Shown: piece after piece, positions 10,120-21,249 of the stretch
Layout: each line of letters begins with the position of its first letter
How positions within the stretch are numbered: the first letter of the stretch is position 1
Assembly: GCA_950295325.1 (NCBI GenBank)
Contig: OX485804.1
Span: 30,316,001 to 30,380,000, forward strand
Direction: 5' to 3'
Length of the DNA stretch: 64,000 nucleotides
DNA from: Polytrichum commune
Lineage: Eukaryota > Streptophyta > Polytrichopsida > Polytrichales > Polytrichaceae
Notes under the pieces: model-generated
The model's database searches: none
Told to the model about the DNA's origin: nothing
Seen by the model: only the letters and a program-made list of their open reading frames with translations
Translations under genes and position numbers: made by a program

Positions 10120-12451
10120 CTCAATAACTGGCGTACTTTTTACCGGAAGGACCGGTGACCGCAAGCGTTTTGTATGGGGGGCGCGGGCTACCGGCGGTGG
10201 TGTTAACCCGACAGCCGTTAACCAGGGTTACGGAGGGCCCGTGGTTAGGGATGCGAAGTGTGCGTGCTGCCTGGTGCCCCAAACTCTGTCGCTCCCCCGA
10301 GTTTTCATCAATCGTTGCCACTTTTTCGTGCACATTCGGACATCCGCTTACTACGGCGTCGCCTTGACTGCGTTCCTCGCCTCCTGCCGAAACTGTCAAG
10401 CCAATTCGCGCCATAATCCGTCCCGATTCGAGCCAATTCGGTGCAATTTCGATCTCGCCTGCGCTTGCTTGCTTGTGGAGTGCGTGCGTGCGTGCGTGCG
10501 AACTAACTGCGGTGCTAGTGCTGGTGGAGCGAAGAGGAAGCCCACCGGGTGGACTGTGGCTCTTGACGGTGGTTTCACGTTTGGTTGCTGAGGCGTAGCG
10601 GGAGGATAATTTCGGTTGGGAGCTTACCCGACGGTTACCTGTCTTTCAAACCCTCGTTATTACCTGTCGTAGCAGCGGTGTGGGAGGTACCTTCAACTGA
10701 ACCTGAATTTTCTTCTATTTCAAAGAGGCTGGGTTTCGAAATGCCTTGCCTGTTAATTATCAACGCAAATATCTTGGAATTGCAAGGAGCGAAATTGCTA
10801 ATCCCGCGCGTTTGTAGAAGGTTGGGCGAAATTGTACGGGTTCTCCTAAAAAATCAAGTCATCGCTGTCTGAGTCTAAGGAGCACTAGGAATATGTTGCC
10901 CAGTTAAAAGGTATCTCTATCTTTTTAACAAAGATGTTGCGACATACAACATCTTCTGTCAAATGGAGAGCCACAGTTGTAACGTTTAAGAATTGGAATG
11001 TGTATTGTGGAGCTTTATTGAAAGATGAAGTCATCCCTGCCTGGTTATAAGGAGCAATAGGAATATGTTGCCCTGATTGAAGAGGTATTCCTACCTTTTT
11101 AACAAAGGAGACAGTGATGTTGCCACGTATACAAGAACTTCTGTCAAATCGAGTGCCACAGTTGTGACGTTTAAGAATTGCAATGAATATTGTAGAGCCT
11201 TATTAATAGATCAAATCATCGCCGTCTGATTATAATGAGCACTGGGAATTCGTTGCCCTCATTGAAGAGGTGTTCCTATCTTTTTAACAACGGCTACAGT
11301 GGTTTTACCACATACAAGAACTTTTGTCAAATTGAGAGCAAAAGCTTCAACGTTCAAGAAATGGAGTGAATACTGTAGAGCTTGGCGATCGAGTACGGTA
11401 ATCACGACGAGCTTGCCTATGTTGTTGTCAGTGTTAAATACTTTTAGCAAATGAGCGATACTGCCTCGTGGTTTAGATTATCCTGCTTGTGAGACATATG
11501 ATAATTCTTTGTAGTAGCAGCCGCCATAGCTGTACCCGCGTCTATTGCAAGGAGCCTGTGCATATGCGTTTGTGTCGTGCTGTTTAAAAGTCTGTCAAAT
11601 AGAGCGTCACGAAAATAGATTGACAGAATGGTTGATTCCGTTACTTCGCACTAATGGATCATTCGATGACTTGACTGGCGCGTTCTCTATAGTAAGCGGT
11701 TGTAAGAAGATCGGTATATGTGACTTCACGTGCGCAGAATTTGGCTTTACATCAATTCAGCGACTTTGTCTGTGTCTGTACCTTCTGCCTCTCATCTTAC
11801 CCTCCGAGGGTATGTGCATCAGAGACCTACCTTTGTTACCCTTATTCCCTGCTTGCATTCTCTCTACGTTGCTTGTTCTTTGAAGTTCCATATCTTGGAA
11901 CCTTATCATCAGTGACCTTTACTTACCTGAATAGGGCACTATGTTAGTTTATGATAATTTGTCTTGCCTGTTGCTTTTGAGTATTGTAACATTGGTGTCA
12001 TTATTTTTCTTGAGTAACTAAACCACTCTTGCAAATGTGCTGCAGAGAATCTGTTTTAAATCTACTGCCTGCAAATTGCAACAACATTCATACCTCCAAA
12101 GTGCTCGGGTCCCCTGTGATTACTCTAGTCGGGATGAATGCTTGCCCTCCTTTGTTTGCTTAATCCCTTTTCACCAAAATCTACGGACATGAAATGTGTG
12201 CCATCTTGGATTCATCATCACGGTCAATACTTGCCCATCAACCGCACAGATAGCTCAAGTGACTGTGCAGTCTCCCCTGTGATTCAAACCTGTCGGAAGA
12301 TCTTGTGCACGGTGCGACCTGGTGATTGAGGATCCATCCTACTGAAGTCTTCCAATTCTATCATCATCATGTAGGCTTGCCTACTCTTACAGAATCTTAC
12401 CCGGACCTATCTGTTTGGTGACCCTTTCTAAAGACAACCTTAAACAGTACC
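10120..12451 (+). promoter_or_regulatory. upstream region of the HTH gene (probable promoter, 5' UTR and possible leader introns)
   Basis: The DNA becomes distinctly GC-rich at 10120-10560, including a GTGC microsatellite near 10480-10500, then moderates toward the start codon at 12452. Such a GC-rich block upstream of a plant gene is a plausible promoter or first-exon region, but I cannot point to a TATA box or a transcription start. Several acceptor-like pyrimidine tracts ending in GCAG (for example near 12044) leave room for leader introns. Short open frames here look like chance. Confidence 0.35.
10859..11395. repeat. three tandem units of about 172-185 bp upstream of the HTH gene
   Basis: Units begin TCATCGCTGTCTGA (10859), TCATCCCTGCCTGG (11031) and TCATCGCCGTCTGA (11216). 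Each carries, in the same order, a GGAGCA or GAGCACT..GGAATATGTTGCCC block, a CTTTTTAACAA block, a TTCTGTCAAAT-GAGAGCC block and a GTTTAAGAATTG block. Units have diverged by substitutions and small indels. If transcribed they would sit in the 5' leader of the gene at 12452. Confidence 0.8.
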
Positions 12452-14618
12452 ATGTCGCAGTTGAAAAAAACAGCTCGCCGTGGTCGGATCATGGGGAATT
12501 GGACAGAGGAGTCGATGAAAGAGGCCATCAAAGAGGTGCAGAAGGGCATTGACTCCATACGCAAAATTGGAGATCGCTACAAAATTCCTGCATCCTCTAT
12601 TCGTGATTGGATGAGTGGGAAAACTTCATCAAAGAAAAAGGGCCCGCGCACAGTGCTGTCCAAGGAGGAAGAAGATTCTATTGTTGAATGGTGCCTGAAA
12701 AATCAGCAGATGAGCCGTGGAATTACTTTTTACATGTTGCGCAAGAAGGTTGCAGATGTCTGCCAGGGGCGAGAAACTCCTTTCAAAGATGGAGTTCCTG
12801 GCAAGCGTTGGCTCGAATGGTTTCGAAAACGTCATCCTAGTGTAGTCATCGAACCTGCGCATGCATTGAAAGGAAAAAAACGTCCCGAGTCAGAAAGAGA
12901 AGTTCTAGCTGCTAAGATTAAGGAGCTCAGTCCTCCCCAACCACTCGCAGCTACCGATAGAGACATCTTGACAATTGACCTGGCTGACCGTGACATATTT
13001 AGCGCGACATTAAGTGAGATCACTGGCCTGGATGGACATGAGTCACATGTTGTTTTGACCCAGACTCCCATGAAAGCAGAAATCGGCGAGAATATGATGG
13101 ACCCAACATCGGATACATGGAAAGGTAAGAGAAGCACTTCCAGTGAATGCTCATGAATCTGTGTGTGAACACTTAGGGTTGATGAGAAGCCTCAGCTGTC
13201 ATGTACTAAGGGAGTCTGAGCCTGGAATTAAGTATCCTTGCGTCTGCACAGGCCCCGCACAAGCATAGTGACCACTGAAACTTGAGGCAGAACTGTTCAG
13301 TAGAGTTTGGTATTGCAGCTCAGAACCATTGTCAGTTGGAAAACTATAAGGATGTTGATCCCGAATTTTTGGCAGCCTTCTACTTGAATACTCAAACAAC
13401 GTCAGTCAAGGGTACATGTTGTACGGGGATGAGTTCCTATACTCTACGATGATAAGTATTATATTGACAGCTCTTTAGGCTGATGGTATTTACCGTCTTC
13501 CCAGACTGAAAAACCTGTTCAATCATGAGAGAAGATCTCGAGTTTTTTCAAGTAGCTAGGCTGCAGATACCACTCTGCAGATGTAGCACATTGTCAATAT
13601 TGTAGCATTAAAAGTTTCTCGCTTTTTTGCAGAGAATGGAGTCTGAGGGGTTCTCAGTTATTATCAAGGGAAAAGGTAATCAGTATTCCTGTCAATAAGA
13701 CATCAGCCCTCTGAATTTTCCCAACTAACTTCAGGATAAAGGGAAATCAGATTTGAATTTAATAGAATTGCTGCTACTGGTTGAACAGTTGCAGTTTAAT
13801 TCAAAACCTACAGTGGTTAGATCTTTATCTTTTGTATTTCTCGAAGTAGAATAGCTAAAGCGTATAGCAGTTTGTATGTCAAGGACACCGCATAAATTAT
13901 AACATACATCAATGTCGATTCATGTGGTTGGATTCCATGTCAATGTCACATGCCGATCTTACTGAAAACATTTCTTTTAAAGGAGCTACATGAAGGGAGT
14001 CTGTTTAAACTATCTCTCAAGTTCTACTTTATCACTAATAGAAATTTTATTGAAGAGTGAGTGAAAGCAAGTGCTTCAGTTCTCAGTTTTTCGTTTCCTG
14101 GACAGCTGATGAATCAAGTTACTTTGCGTTGACAAGTTTTATCGGCCCTTAAATTACCCCACATCTTACCTGCTGAAAGTTGCTTGGTGGGAGCATGTCA
14201 GAATGTGAGTACAGAATTGCAATAGCATACAACTTCCAAGTTAGCATGTATCAACTTTGGATTAATCGGACTGCCTTCATATATTGCAGGATATGGAGAC
14301 AGAGGCAACATCATTGATACCCTTGACTCTTGTCCAAAGCTGAGGCCTTGTAATGAGAAGGAAGGGAACGAGCTCCATCAAAGAAGTGTGACTGGACTGG
14401 TAGGAATTCAGAGGGTTCTTGAAGCGAAGGAGGAGCGTCAGGATATCCGTTCACAGCAGCTAATCTTGGCGAATGAACAATTTGCATCAGGCTACATGGG
14501 GGCTTTGGGTAGCATTGTGGAGTCTCTGCAGGCCTTAGTGGAGCAGCCGCCATTGTTGTTGATGCCTTTACTGCCATTAGTAGCCGCTCCTAGCATCTCC
14601 TTCACGGATAACCTTTAA
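12452..14618 (+). CDS. pipsqueak/CENP-B type helix-turn-helix protein, domesticated-transposase-like
   Basis: Two coding exons, 12452-13124 and 14290-14618, join in phase 1 across a GTAAGA...TTGCAG intron and give 333 aa. Residues about 17-58 (W17, then IPASSIRDW at 45-53) look like a pipsqueak-type HTH, and residues about 68-130 (EEEDSIVEWC, then VPGKRWLEWFRKRHP) look like the CENP-B/Tigger HTH, both typical of pogo/Tigger transposase N-termini. Residues 131-224 are acidic and unstructured-looking; residues about 260-310 (QRVLEAKEERQD onward) form a likely amphipathic helix ending in a Leu/Pro-rich tail. The DDE catalytic domain of pogo transposases is absent. The protein is therefore probably a nuclear DNA-binding protein, either a domesticated gene or a transposon-derived fragment that kept an intron. 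The intact frame, the clean intron and the position in the only gene-like island favour a host gene. Target sites and role cannot be read from sequence. The start is the first ATG of the frame. Confidence 0.75.
13125..14289 (+). other. intron of the HTH gene with a candidate 43-nt cassette exon
   Basis: The intron runs from GTAAGAGAAG at 13125 to a TATATTGCAG acceptor ending at 14289. Inside, 13633-13675 is bounded by a T-rich TTTTTTGCAG acceptor and an AAAAG/GTAATC donor. Its length, 43 nt, is not a multiple of three; including it after phase 1 gives a stop within four codons, so inclusion would truncate the protein before its C-terminal helix. Whether it is used is unknown. Confidence 0.4.
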
Positions 14619-15561
14619 ATGTCAAAGTATCTAGTGAGGCACCAATGTGGTTTGTGGTATTTGTCTGTTTGAGCTACTCTACACCGATATGAAGCATATC
14701 ATCATAAGAAGGCCCAGCCCTTATGGCCACCATCTAGTTCCTAGCAGTATTGTAGTAGTTTTGTCTCTTTAAGCATTTCTACACGGAGATGTTGCTGGGA
14801 TAGGTAGAGTGCTATGCAATATTATAAGGTCTCTATGTACTGGTTGCCGTAGTTGTGCTTTTATCTTGTGCCTGGTGCAAGGTGAAGGGTATATAGTATG
14901 TTGCTGGTATTGTTCCCTAGTAGTCTTGGCAGACATCAAAACTGGTGATGGACTAGTGCAGACAGTAGCCTGCAGTTGTCATCTGCACATACCACCAGTT
15001 GTGTGCATTTCGTTTTGCGGTGCCTCGTTGTGGACCTGCCGCCTTTCGTTAACCTTGTTTGTATGGCTATATAAAAATAAGAAGCATACTTTAATGTGTA
15101 TTTGTATATTTTCGTGTAGTGCTTTGCATTAGTCGGGTTTCTAATGCACCATGAGTAAGTTCGCTTCAGCTGTATGTTGGACATGGAATACGCAGGATGG
15201 ATTTGAGGAGACCTGTAAGTATGTAATAACCGGGAAGTGGGTGGAGCAAAATATGAGTGCACCAACATAACTGTTCATTTGGTGAACCAACGAGACCTCA
15301 GTGAGAGGTAGATAACTCTGAATCCTCCATGCTTCCAGGACTAGGACCTGAAACCTCTCAAAGTAGTGGAGAACCGAGGACAATAAGACTCGTTGTCTAA
15401 TCTGCTTGTTTTGCTTTACTTCTAAGATAGTGCACTGGTGAAGTTTCCTGAAAAGGGGAATTTTGCACATTTCAAGTGCATCTAACTTTCTGAGGTTGAC
15501 AGCATTTTAGTCAAAAAATCATTCTTCAGCTCCAAGTACTTGGTGCTTTCCCACTTTTACA
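14619..15561 (+). other. 3' flank and probable 3' UTR of the HTH gene
   Basis: No further coding frame with domain character follows the TAA at 14616-14618. Two imperfect copies of a roughly 45-bp block (TTTGTCTGTTTGAGC..CTCTACACCGA near 14660 and TTTGTCTCTTTAAGC..TTCTACACGGA near 14760) indicate a local duplication. No obvious polyadenylation signal stands out. Confidence 0.35.
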
Positions 15562-15978
15562 CTACACCGATTATCCCATTTCGTGAGGGTGGGCTAATAG
15601 TGCGTGTGGGAAATTAGTGAAGGTGATACTAAATTTCTTTAGGCTCTGAAATTTGTGCCACCAAAAGATCCAAGGTTTCGGGAGCTCAAAGTGCCAGAAA
15701 CTCTCAATACATGCTCGCTTCAGTTTATTAGTGTTTGGAGATGTCTCACGAGTGAGTGGCACCACCTGAAAAGAAGAAGCCTCCTTGAGTTTACCAAAAA
15801 AAACTTTGCACTCTACAAACATCTTAGAGCACACACTAATTTTCTTGAAGATATGATAAATGAGCATGAATTTAGTATCACTCAGCATAAAAAAGCCTTC
15901 GCTAATATTGAGATTTGGCAAAATAGTGCATGTTTTGGGACTTAGTACCACACGCACTAAATGGGATAATCAGTGTAG
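15562..15978. mobile_element. MITE family M2, copy 1, between the two convergent genes
   Basis: The 417-bp element starts CTACACCGATTATCCCATTT and ends with AAATGGGATAATCAGTGTAG. The inverted match continues inward with TAGTGCGTGTGG. It holds overlapping chance open frames on both strands (96 and 128 aa) but no domain. A second, more decayed copy is at 30759-31144. It lies in the roughly 2-kb gap between the 3' ends of the HTH gene and the minus-strand gene. Confidence 0.85.
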
Positions 15979-16664
15979 TTTCCAGTGTCTTACACTTGTG
16001 CTGGCTTTGGTAATAAAGAGTCCTTGAACCGAAATGATGGAATGACAATAGTAGAGAAATTGAGGCCAAAATGTGTCAGGGTGAGGCAATATTGTTGTAC
16101 TGCGCCCACCTCTCCTACAAGTTGTGCAATGAAGTCTCTCTAGGTCAAAGTGCACAACTTGCAGAACCTATTTTGGTTTACTGCCTTGGTAAGTTGTGCA
16201 AATGAAGACATTCAAATTGGACTCCTCAATGTTATTCAGCGTTACAAGAGATCAGACAAAGCAGACACTATTGTGGGATTGCACAACTCGAACCTTCTTT
16301 AACAAGCAATACAGTGAAATGTAACTAAACACATGGACATTTCAATTGCCGATGACATAAAAGTTTTACTCTAGTCACCTCTGAGAAAGTGGTTACTTTG
16401 TCAGAACTAATACAGGCATGGATGGATACAAGCATATATACGGGCAGAATGAATCACAGGTAAGATTTACAAATCATTTAAATGTAATGTCATAAAACCT
16501 ACATCATTTAAGATGATATGGAGTATACCGAACAGCTCTCTTCTGCCAATCGCAAGAAACTTTCACTCAAGCTGAGAAATCGCATGCAAGGCTTTAGGAA
16601 ACACCTCCGACGCGGAAGTGATAGTGAATTGCACGTTAATTAATGTACAAAGACAACCCATAAC
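15979..16664. other. 3' flank of the minus-strand gene
   Basis: This holds no recognisable coding frame; it would contain the 3' UTR of the gene whose stop codon is at 16665-16667. Nothing repetitive stands out. Confidence 0.35.
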
Positions 16665-19600
16665 TCATTTCCAAAGTACAACCGCTGCATGGTTCTGGAG
16701 CTTTTCTACAGCCATGGCAGCAGCACCAACCACCGCCGTTTGCAGCATCTCTCTCTCTACATGAGGTTCAAGGTTCCAGAGTACCTTGCGATTTTGTCAC
16801 TATATTGGACCACACACCGACTAAAAAATAAAATCGAATTAACCTACCGCTGCGATCACGTACGTATTGCGAACCTTCATCATCGAATAATGATCACTCC
16901 AATTGATGTATAGAGCCTATCAACAAACTTCTAGTAAACAACAGAGCTGCGTCAACCACCTACTTCGAGCTCAGTGACCCCCCATCCAGTGTCCTTCGTG
17001 ATAAGTCCTTGAGGTGGCAAAGATGTCTTTGCAAGGTGAATTCTTCAAAGACTTTGGACAGTGGCACTTAAGTATCCTGTATCCAGTCGAAAGAGAAAAG
17101 AGGGTGACGTCTTTGATCGTGCACCCTGGCTCAATTAAGTTATTTGTTTGCTTTGTTTGTTGCCAATGGATCTGGAGCTGTGAAGTAGCTGGTTGATGCC
17201 GCTCATGTCTATGAACTTGTGGACGATGGGTAACTTATGCACCCACGAATATACCATGTGGAATTGTACTGCTCCCAAATCACCACTTGCTTTCCCTCCT
17301 CTACCACCTCACCCTGCAAGGGAAAAAGCACGATGACGGGAAGTATCAGCATCAATTTGTGCAATTGCAGGATCATACTTTTGTAAGGCGTGTATTACTT
17401 CTCTACTGTTGGGTTCAAAATCAGGAATTGCCTCGTATAGTTGGCAATAACACAGATTGTCATTTCAAGTTTCAGAATCGGAGCTAAGGTGCAAAAGCCA
17501 TACGAGGTCAACAAGTGATCACATAGCAGGCACTCCCAATTATGTTCACTGTTAGAAGCTCACTATTAGAAGCTCGAGTGGTTGATTGATACCTTATGAG
17601 CACATAGTCCAATCTAATGTCTTTTTGGTGTCCATTCTCAACTACAAACCTTGCCATGTACCACTCAGACATAGGGTAAAAATTCCATAGAGCGAACCGG
17701 GTACCATCACCCAAAATACTATTGTCGGTTTCATGGTGAGGGCGTGGTCATTATCGTTCATTGACGGCTTTCATATACCAGAGAGGAGGTAGTGGAGAAA
17801 GTAATTCGATATGTGAAAACTTACTCTTTGGTTGCAGAGGATGTAGGAATCCTCTTCCAGTACATTTAGCCTGGAGCTCCTGAGCCAGTCGCTACCGATT
17901 TCCTCCCTACTCTCGAGAAACAACTCCAGAGCCGACTCGGCCTTCACGCGGTCTCTGGGCTGCAGCTGCCCCCAGTTTCCGTCCCGGTCGAAAGTGCTTC
18001 CAAGCTCACCCGCATATGAGAGCTGCGTGATCCTGTCTATGGTAACTTCCATTGAGACTTTCCTTGCAATCAAGGATTTCAGATCTTCGGCGAGGTGTGC
18101 ATCACTGGCACCTTCGACAGAGTAGTGCCTCCATCTGACTTTGTCTGCAAGATTGAAGAAGATTACAGAAACATTGGTTTAGAAACAGAAAGAAAGACCC
18201 GCACAATGTTATCCTGAAATTATGACATCGGTAACATGACAATGCACACGCCCGACCAATCTCACAGGTCAATAACCCAGATACCGACCATTCTATCGGA
18301 CCAGCCAGTTTTATCACTAAAGAAAGATCCTTAAAGTATGATAACCGACCCAAGCAGGTAGGCGACATGTGTCGGTTATCTTACATAACCAAGGTGAAGA
18401 GGAATCGGGCCACAGGAGATCCAAGATTTCATATCATGGAAATTCCTTCACACCGATTATGTGCAGGTTCCTGCCCTCACGAGAGGGCAAAACAGTATCA
18501 GGAACTTTCATATCCACAAACAAAAATTCAAATCCCTCAAAGACCACACCTTGGCGCCCTAAGAATTGCTACCCACGGAAGCTGAGTGAGCGACTCTAAC
18601 AAGTTCAAATTCGCTCGCAAGAATGTCCCAGAAGCATTGATGTGTGTCGGTATGTTTTGGATAAGTTACCGGCACAGATGGCAAGCATAGCCTCCAAGTC
18701 TCTGAATCTGGAGAGCGCTTCATTGAAGAGTTGCCACCGGACTTCAAGATGACGCAAGATAGCCTGCACAAGATCCACTATTACTATTACAATCCCACAG
18801 ATTGGCAGCAAATGTGAAGTGAACTAGCCTCTTCTTCCGCGTTCGAAGAAAGACTCGATTAATTTGCGACGAGTTCCATTTGAGATGGAACCACTCAAAC
18901 AAAGTGGAGAAACAATACAACCTCCTACTTTTTGTCTCTTCATTTACCCATGTGGGCTACAGGAAGGCAACTCCACTTTCAGGTGGACACGAACCGACAT
19001 GTGGATGGTTGCCCGTAGCAAGTTAGGAAGAAAACTACTCTAAAGTAGGTAGGTGACCACAATAACAGTTAGATGATTGAGAACTTGGAGGAGGTTGGTT
19101 GTCTCCAACTTCAAGAGGACATTTTTTTTGCTTTAGAATAGTGAATCCCAATTGGAGTTGCACTTGAGCCACGTGGCCAAGGGAATACTTCATTATGCCA
19201 TGCCATGCCATAGATCCCTTGTTTTGTTTTGTTTACCTCCTGCTCAATCTTTTTGGCATTGCAGAGGAGTACTAATGCTAACGAATCAAACATCGTAATA
19301 AAAACAAACGGGGGGAAGGAGAACCGAAATCAGAAGAGACTAGCGATACTTGGATACTTCAGAAATAGAAGGAAGGTTGGTTGGTAGGCTGGTTGTGTGC
19401 ATACAGAGCAACCTTCTTCAAGATGACAACAGTCTCTGATTTGAAATAGTGCAATCCTAAAAGGATTTTCACTTGAGCCATGTGGGCAGGGGATACCTCA
19501 CTTCTGCCATGCCATGGATCCATTGGTTTCATATTTTCCTTTTGCTAAACCTTTTTGGGTGTGGAAGAGGGATGGGCACTAGTGCTACTAAACCAATTTT

Positions 19601-20030
19601 CGTAACGGAAACATCCTTCCTAGTGCACATAAGAAAGAGGAGAACAACCTTGCGATCGGAGTCAAACACTCGCTCCACGGAATCTGCAATTGGCCACAGG
19701 AGAATTGAATTTTGATGATGTTTTTACCTGCATTTCCATGCGAGCTTTCCAATCCTCATCTCCATTGCCGGACTGCACGTGGTGATCCTCGTCCAAGTGA
19801 TGGTGTTGGTGGGAATCGAAGCTGGTGCCTTCTTGGTCGATGTCCACCGATTGCTGGAAGCAAGGGCGGGAGCAGAGCAGGAAGCGGAAGGCACCCATGG
19901 CCCTGCCGCTACCGCTGCCGCCAGCCCCTCGCGGCCGAGGGATGGTGTACGAGGATCGGTGGCCGTCGTCACTCGGCGGCAGGTTGTAGGTGGTGAAGTT
20001 GGCACTGGGGCTCATGGGCCTCACCCCCAT
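16665..20030 (-). CDS. conserved-looking plant protein of unknown family, four coding exons
   Basis: The reading is mine: exon 1 20030-19728 (101 codons), exon 2 18763-18670 (94 nt), exon 3 18144-17825 (320 nt) and exon 4 16784-16665, with phases 0, 1, 0 matching at every join and donors GTAAAA, GTAACT and GTAAGT. Acceptors are GTGCAG and TTGCAG, then a weaker CGCAAG before exon 4. The product is 278 aa. Residues 1-48 are Ser/Pro/Gly-rich, 73-92 are His/Asp-rich, and about 94-278 look helical and soluble, with blocks such as ILRHLEVRWQLFNEAL, LIARKVSMEVTIDRITQLSY, a FDRDGN loop and a C-terminal VGAAAMAVEKLQNHAAVVLW helix. There is no signal peptide or membrane span. FDRDGN recalls an EF-hand loop but is too short to call one. 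I do not know the family. The last exon is the least certain part. Confidence 0.6.
17508..17714 (-). repeat. fragment of a dispersed repeat inside intron 3
   Basis: On the minus strand this carries AATGGACACCAAAAAGACAT, found again near 23100 (GGAGACCAAAAAGACATCTA) and, more weakly, near 27105. It explains the 68-aa open frame here, which is not part of the gene. Confidence 0.45.
19080..19690. repeat. tandem duplication of about 330 bp, mostly in intron 1
   Basis: Two copies, about 19080-19400 and 19410-19690, share AATAGTG.AATCC, CACTTGAGCCA-GTGG, TGCCATGCCAT..GATCC and a block ending GGAGAACCG or GGAGAACAA. Divergence is roughly one base in four, so the duplication is old. The copies fall in intron 1 of the minus-strand gene (19727-18764). 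Confidence 0.6.
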
Positions 20031-20295
20031 GGCTTTACCCTACTCTACTCTCGACTCAAATCAAACAAAGAGAAGTTACACAAGAAGATGCAAAAGGTTA
20101 GTCACTCCCACCCTGACAAAAGCAAACACAGGGAAGATCCCGCCTGGCAGACCTTTGATTCTTAGGAGGTCACCACTTCCATGTCCAAATATCCAACGTC
20201 GCCCAAAGAGCAAGAATCCAGCAACAAGTGCCCACAAGAGCTTGCAAACCCCTCAATCTTACACTGGACTCTCCGTTTGATCTCAGTCCCTGAGA

Positions 20296-20830
20296 TAAAG
20301 AGAGGAAGAAAGTCCTAAGAAGAAACGAAAAAAGAAGCTCAACACCACCTCTTGTGTAACGGATGTGTAAGGAGTAGATGGAGAGGATTGGAATGATAAA
20401 GATAAAACGACGTGAGTAGTGAGAGAGAGAGAGAACGATGGATTAGTTAAGAAAGAGGGAGTTAGCCAACATAACGTAACCCCGAGCTACGACCAATGCC
20501 GAGGTACCCACAATGTCCAAAGAGAAGGGATTCTGTAGAAAGGAAAAGGTGGGAGGGAGAGCTTGGAAACCTCTGAGAGAAAGGGAGAGAAAGTCCCAAG
20601 GAGGAACCCAAGAAGAAGCTCACCCAACACCACCTCTATGGAAAAGGTATGGAAAGGATGATTGAGTAGAAACTAGAGTAGATAGAGGGGATTGAAAGAA
20701 TGGAAAGGACTACGAGGGAGTAGATTGATAGAAGGACGATTTATTACTTGAAGAGAGAGTCTGCAATCCAGCCTGCTACCTACCCCAACCCCGAGTTACA
20801 ACCAATGCCCTAGAATCCCACAATGTAGTA
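20296..20830. repeat. tandem duplication upstream of the minus-strand gene
   Basis: Copies at about 20296-20516 and 20579-20826 share, in order, GAAAGTCC.AAG, AAGAAGCTC and CAACACCACCTCT, then an AG-rich stretch, then CCCCGAG.TAC.ACCAATGCC and CCCACAATGT. They lie in the promoter or 5' leader of the gene starting at 20030, so they could duplicate a regulatory segment. Confidence 0.65.
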
Positions 20831-21159
20831 CGTGCACTCACTCATGCATCAGCACCTCGGTCCTTTCCAGTACCAGCTTCCCAGCATTTACAACACAGGA
20901 GGCCAAAGCTAAGCTAGAGGGAGGAACTTAACCTGCGAGCAACCGCAACCAAAGCCTAGTTCAACAAAAGCAGGAGCTTTTGCACTCAATTCATGCTGCA
21001 AGAGTACTACTGCTCTCATCAGTCTAGTAGTCCAAGCCTGCACATGTCCAAAGCTATATAGTGCGACCAAAGCTAGAGAGAATAACACTACATAAACCCA
21101 ATCCCAATCCCAACCACCACCGAGGTTGCAGCTAGTATCTGAAGAGTAACACAAGTTCC

Positions 21160-21243
21160 ACTTCACTTCACTTCACTTCAGAAATCAATGCTGCTAGCTG
21201 CACCACCACCACCCCCAGCTTCTTCTTCTTCTTCTTCTTCTTC
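21160..21243. repeat. short tandem repeats CTTCA and CTT
   Basis: A CTTCA pentamer runs at 21160-21180 and a CTT trimer at 21219-21243. A chance 70-aa Pro/Ser-rich open frame overlaps. Confidence 0.85.
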
Positions 21244-21249
21244 ACCCAC

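Larger units (their letters stand above)
8950..10270. repeat. degenerate tandem or dispersed unit upstream of the HTH gene
   Basis: A motif of the form GTTAGGAGC..TGTGGTTAGGAATGCAAAGTATGC recurs at about 9012-9045, 9949-9984, 10079-10117 and 10224-10265, with a weak copy near 8958. The last three are spaced about 130-145 bp apart and become progressively more GC-rich toward the gene. Two TIR or dispersed elements (9070-9460 and 9486-9876) lie between the first and second copies. Confidence 0.55.

Noticed and set aside
10058-10591. 177-aa plus-strand open frame
   Set aside because: GC-rich upstream region with overlapping frames on both strands and degenerate repeat units; no domain or splice link to the HTH gene.
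15571-15957. 128-aa minus and 96-aa plus open frames
   Set aside because: Both lie wholly inside an M2 MITE and are not open in the second copy.
16665-20030. EF-hand in the minus-strand gene from the FDRDGN string
   Set aside because: The rest of the 12-residue loop and flanking helices do not fit the EF-hand pattern.
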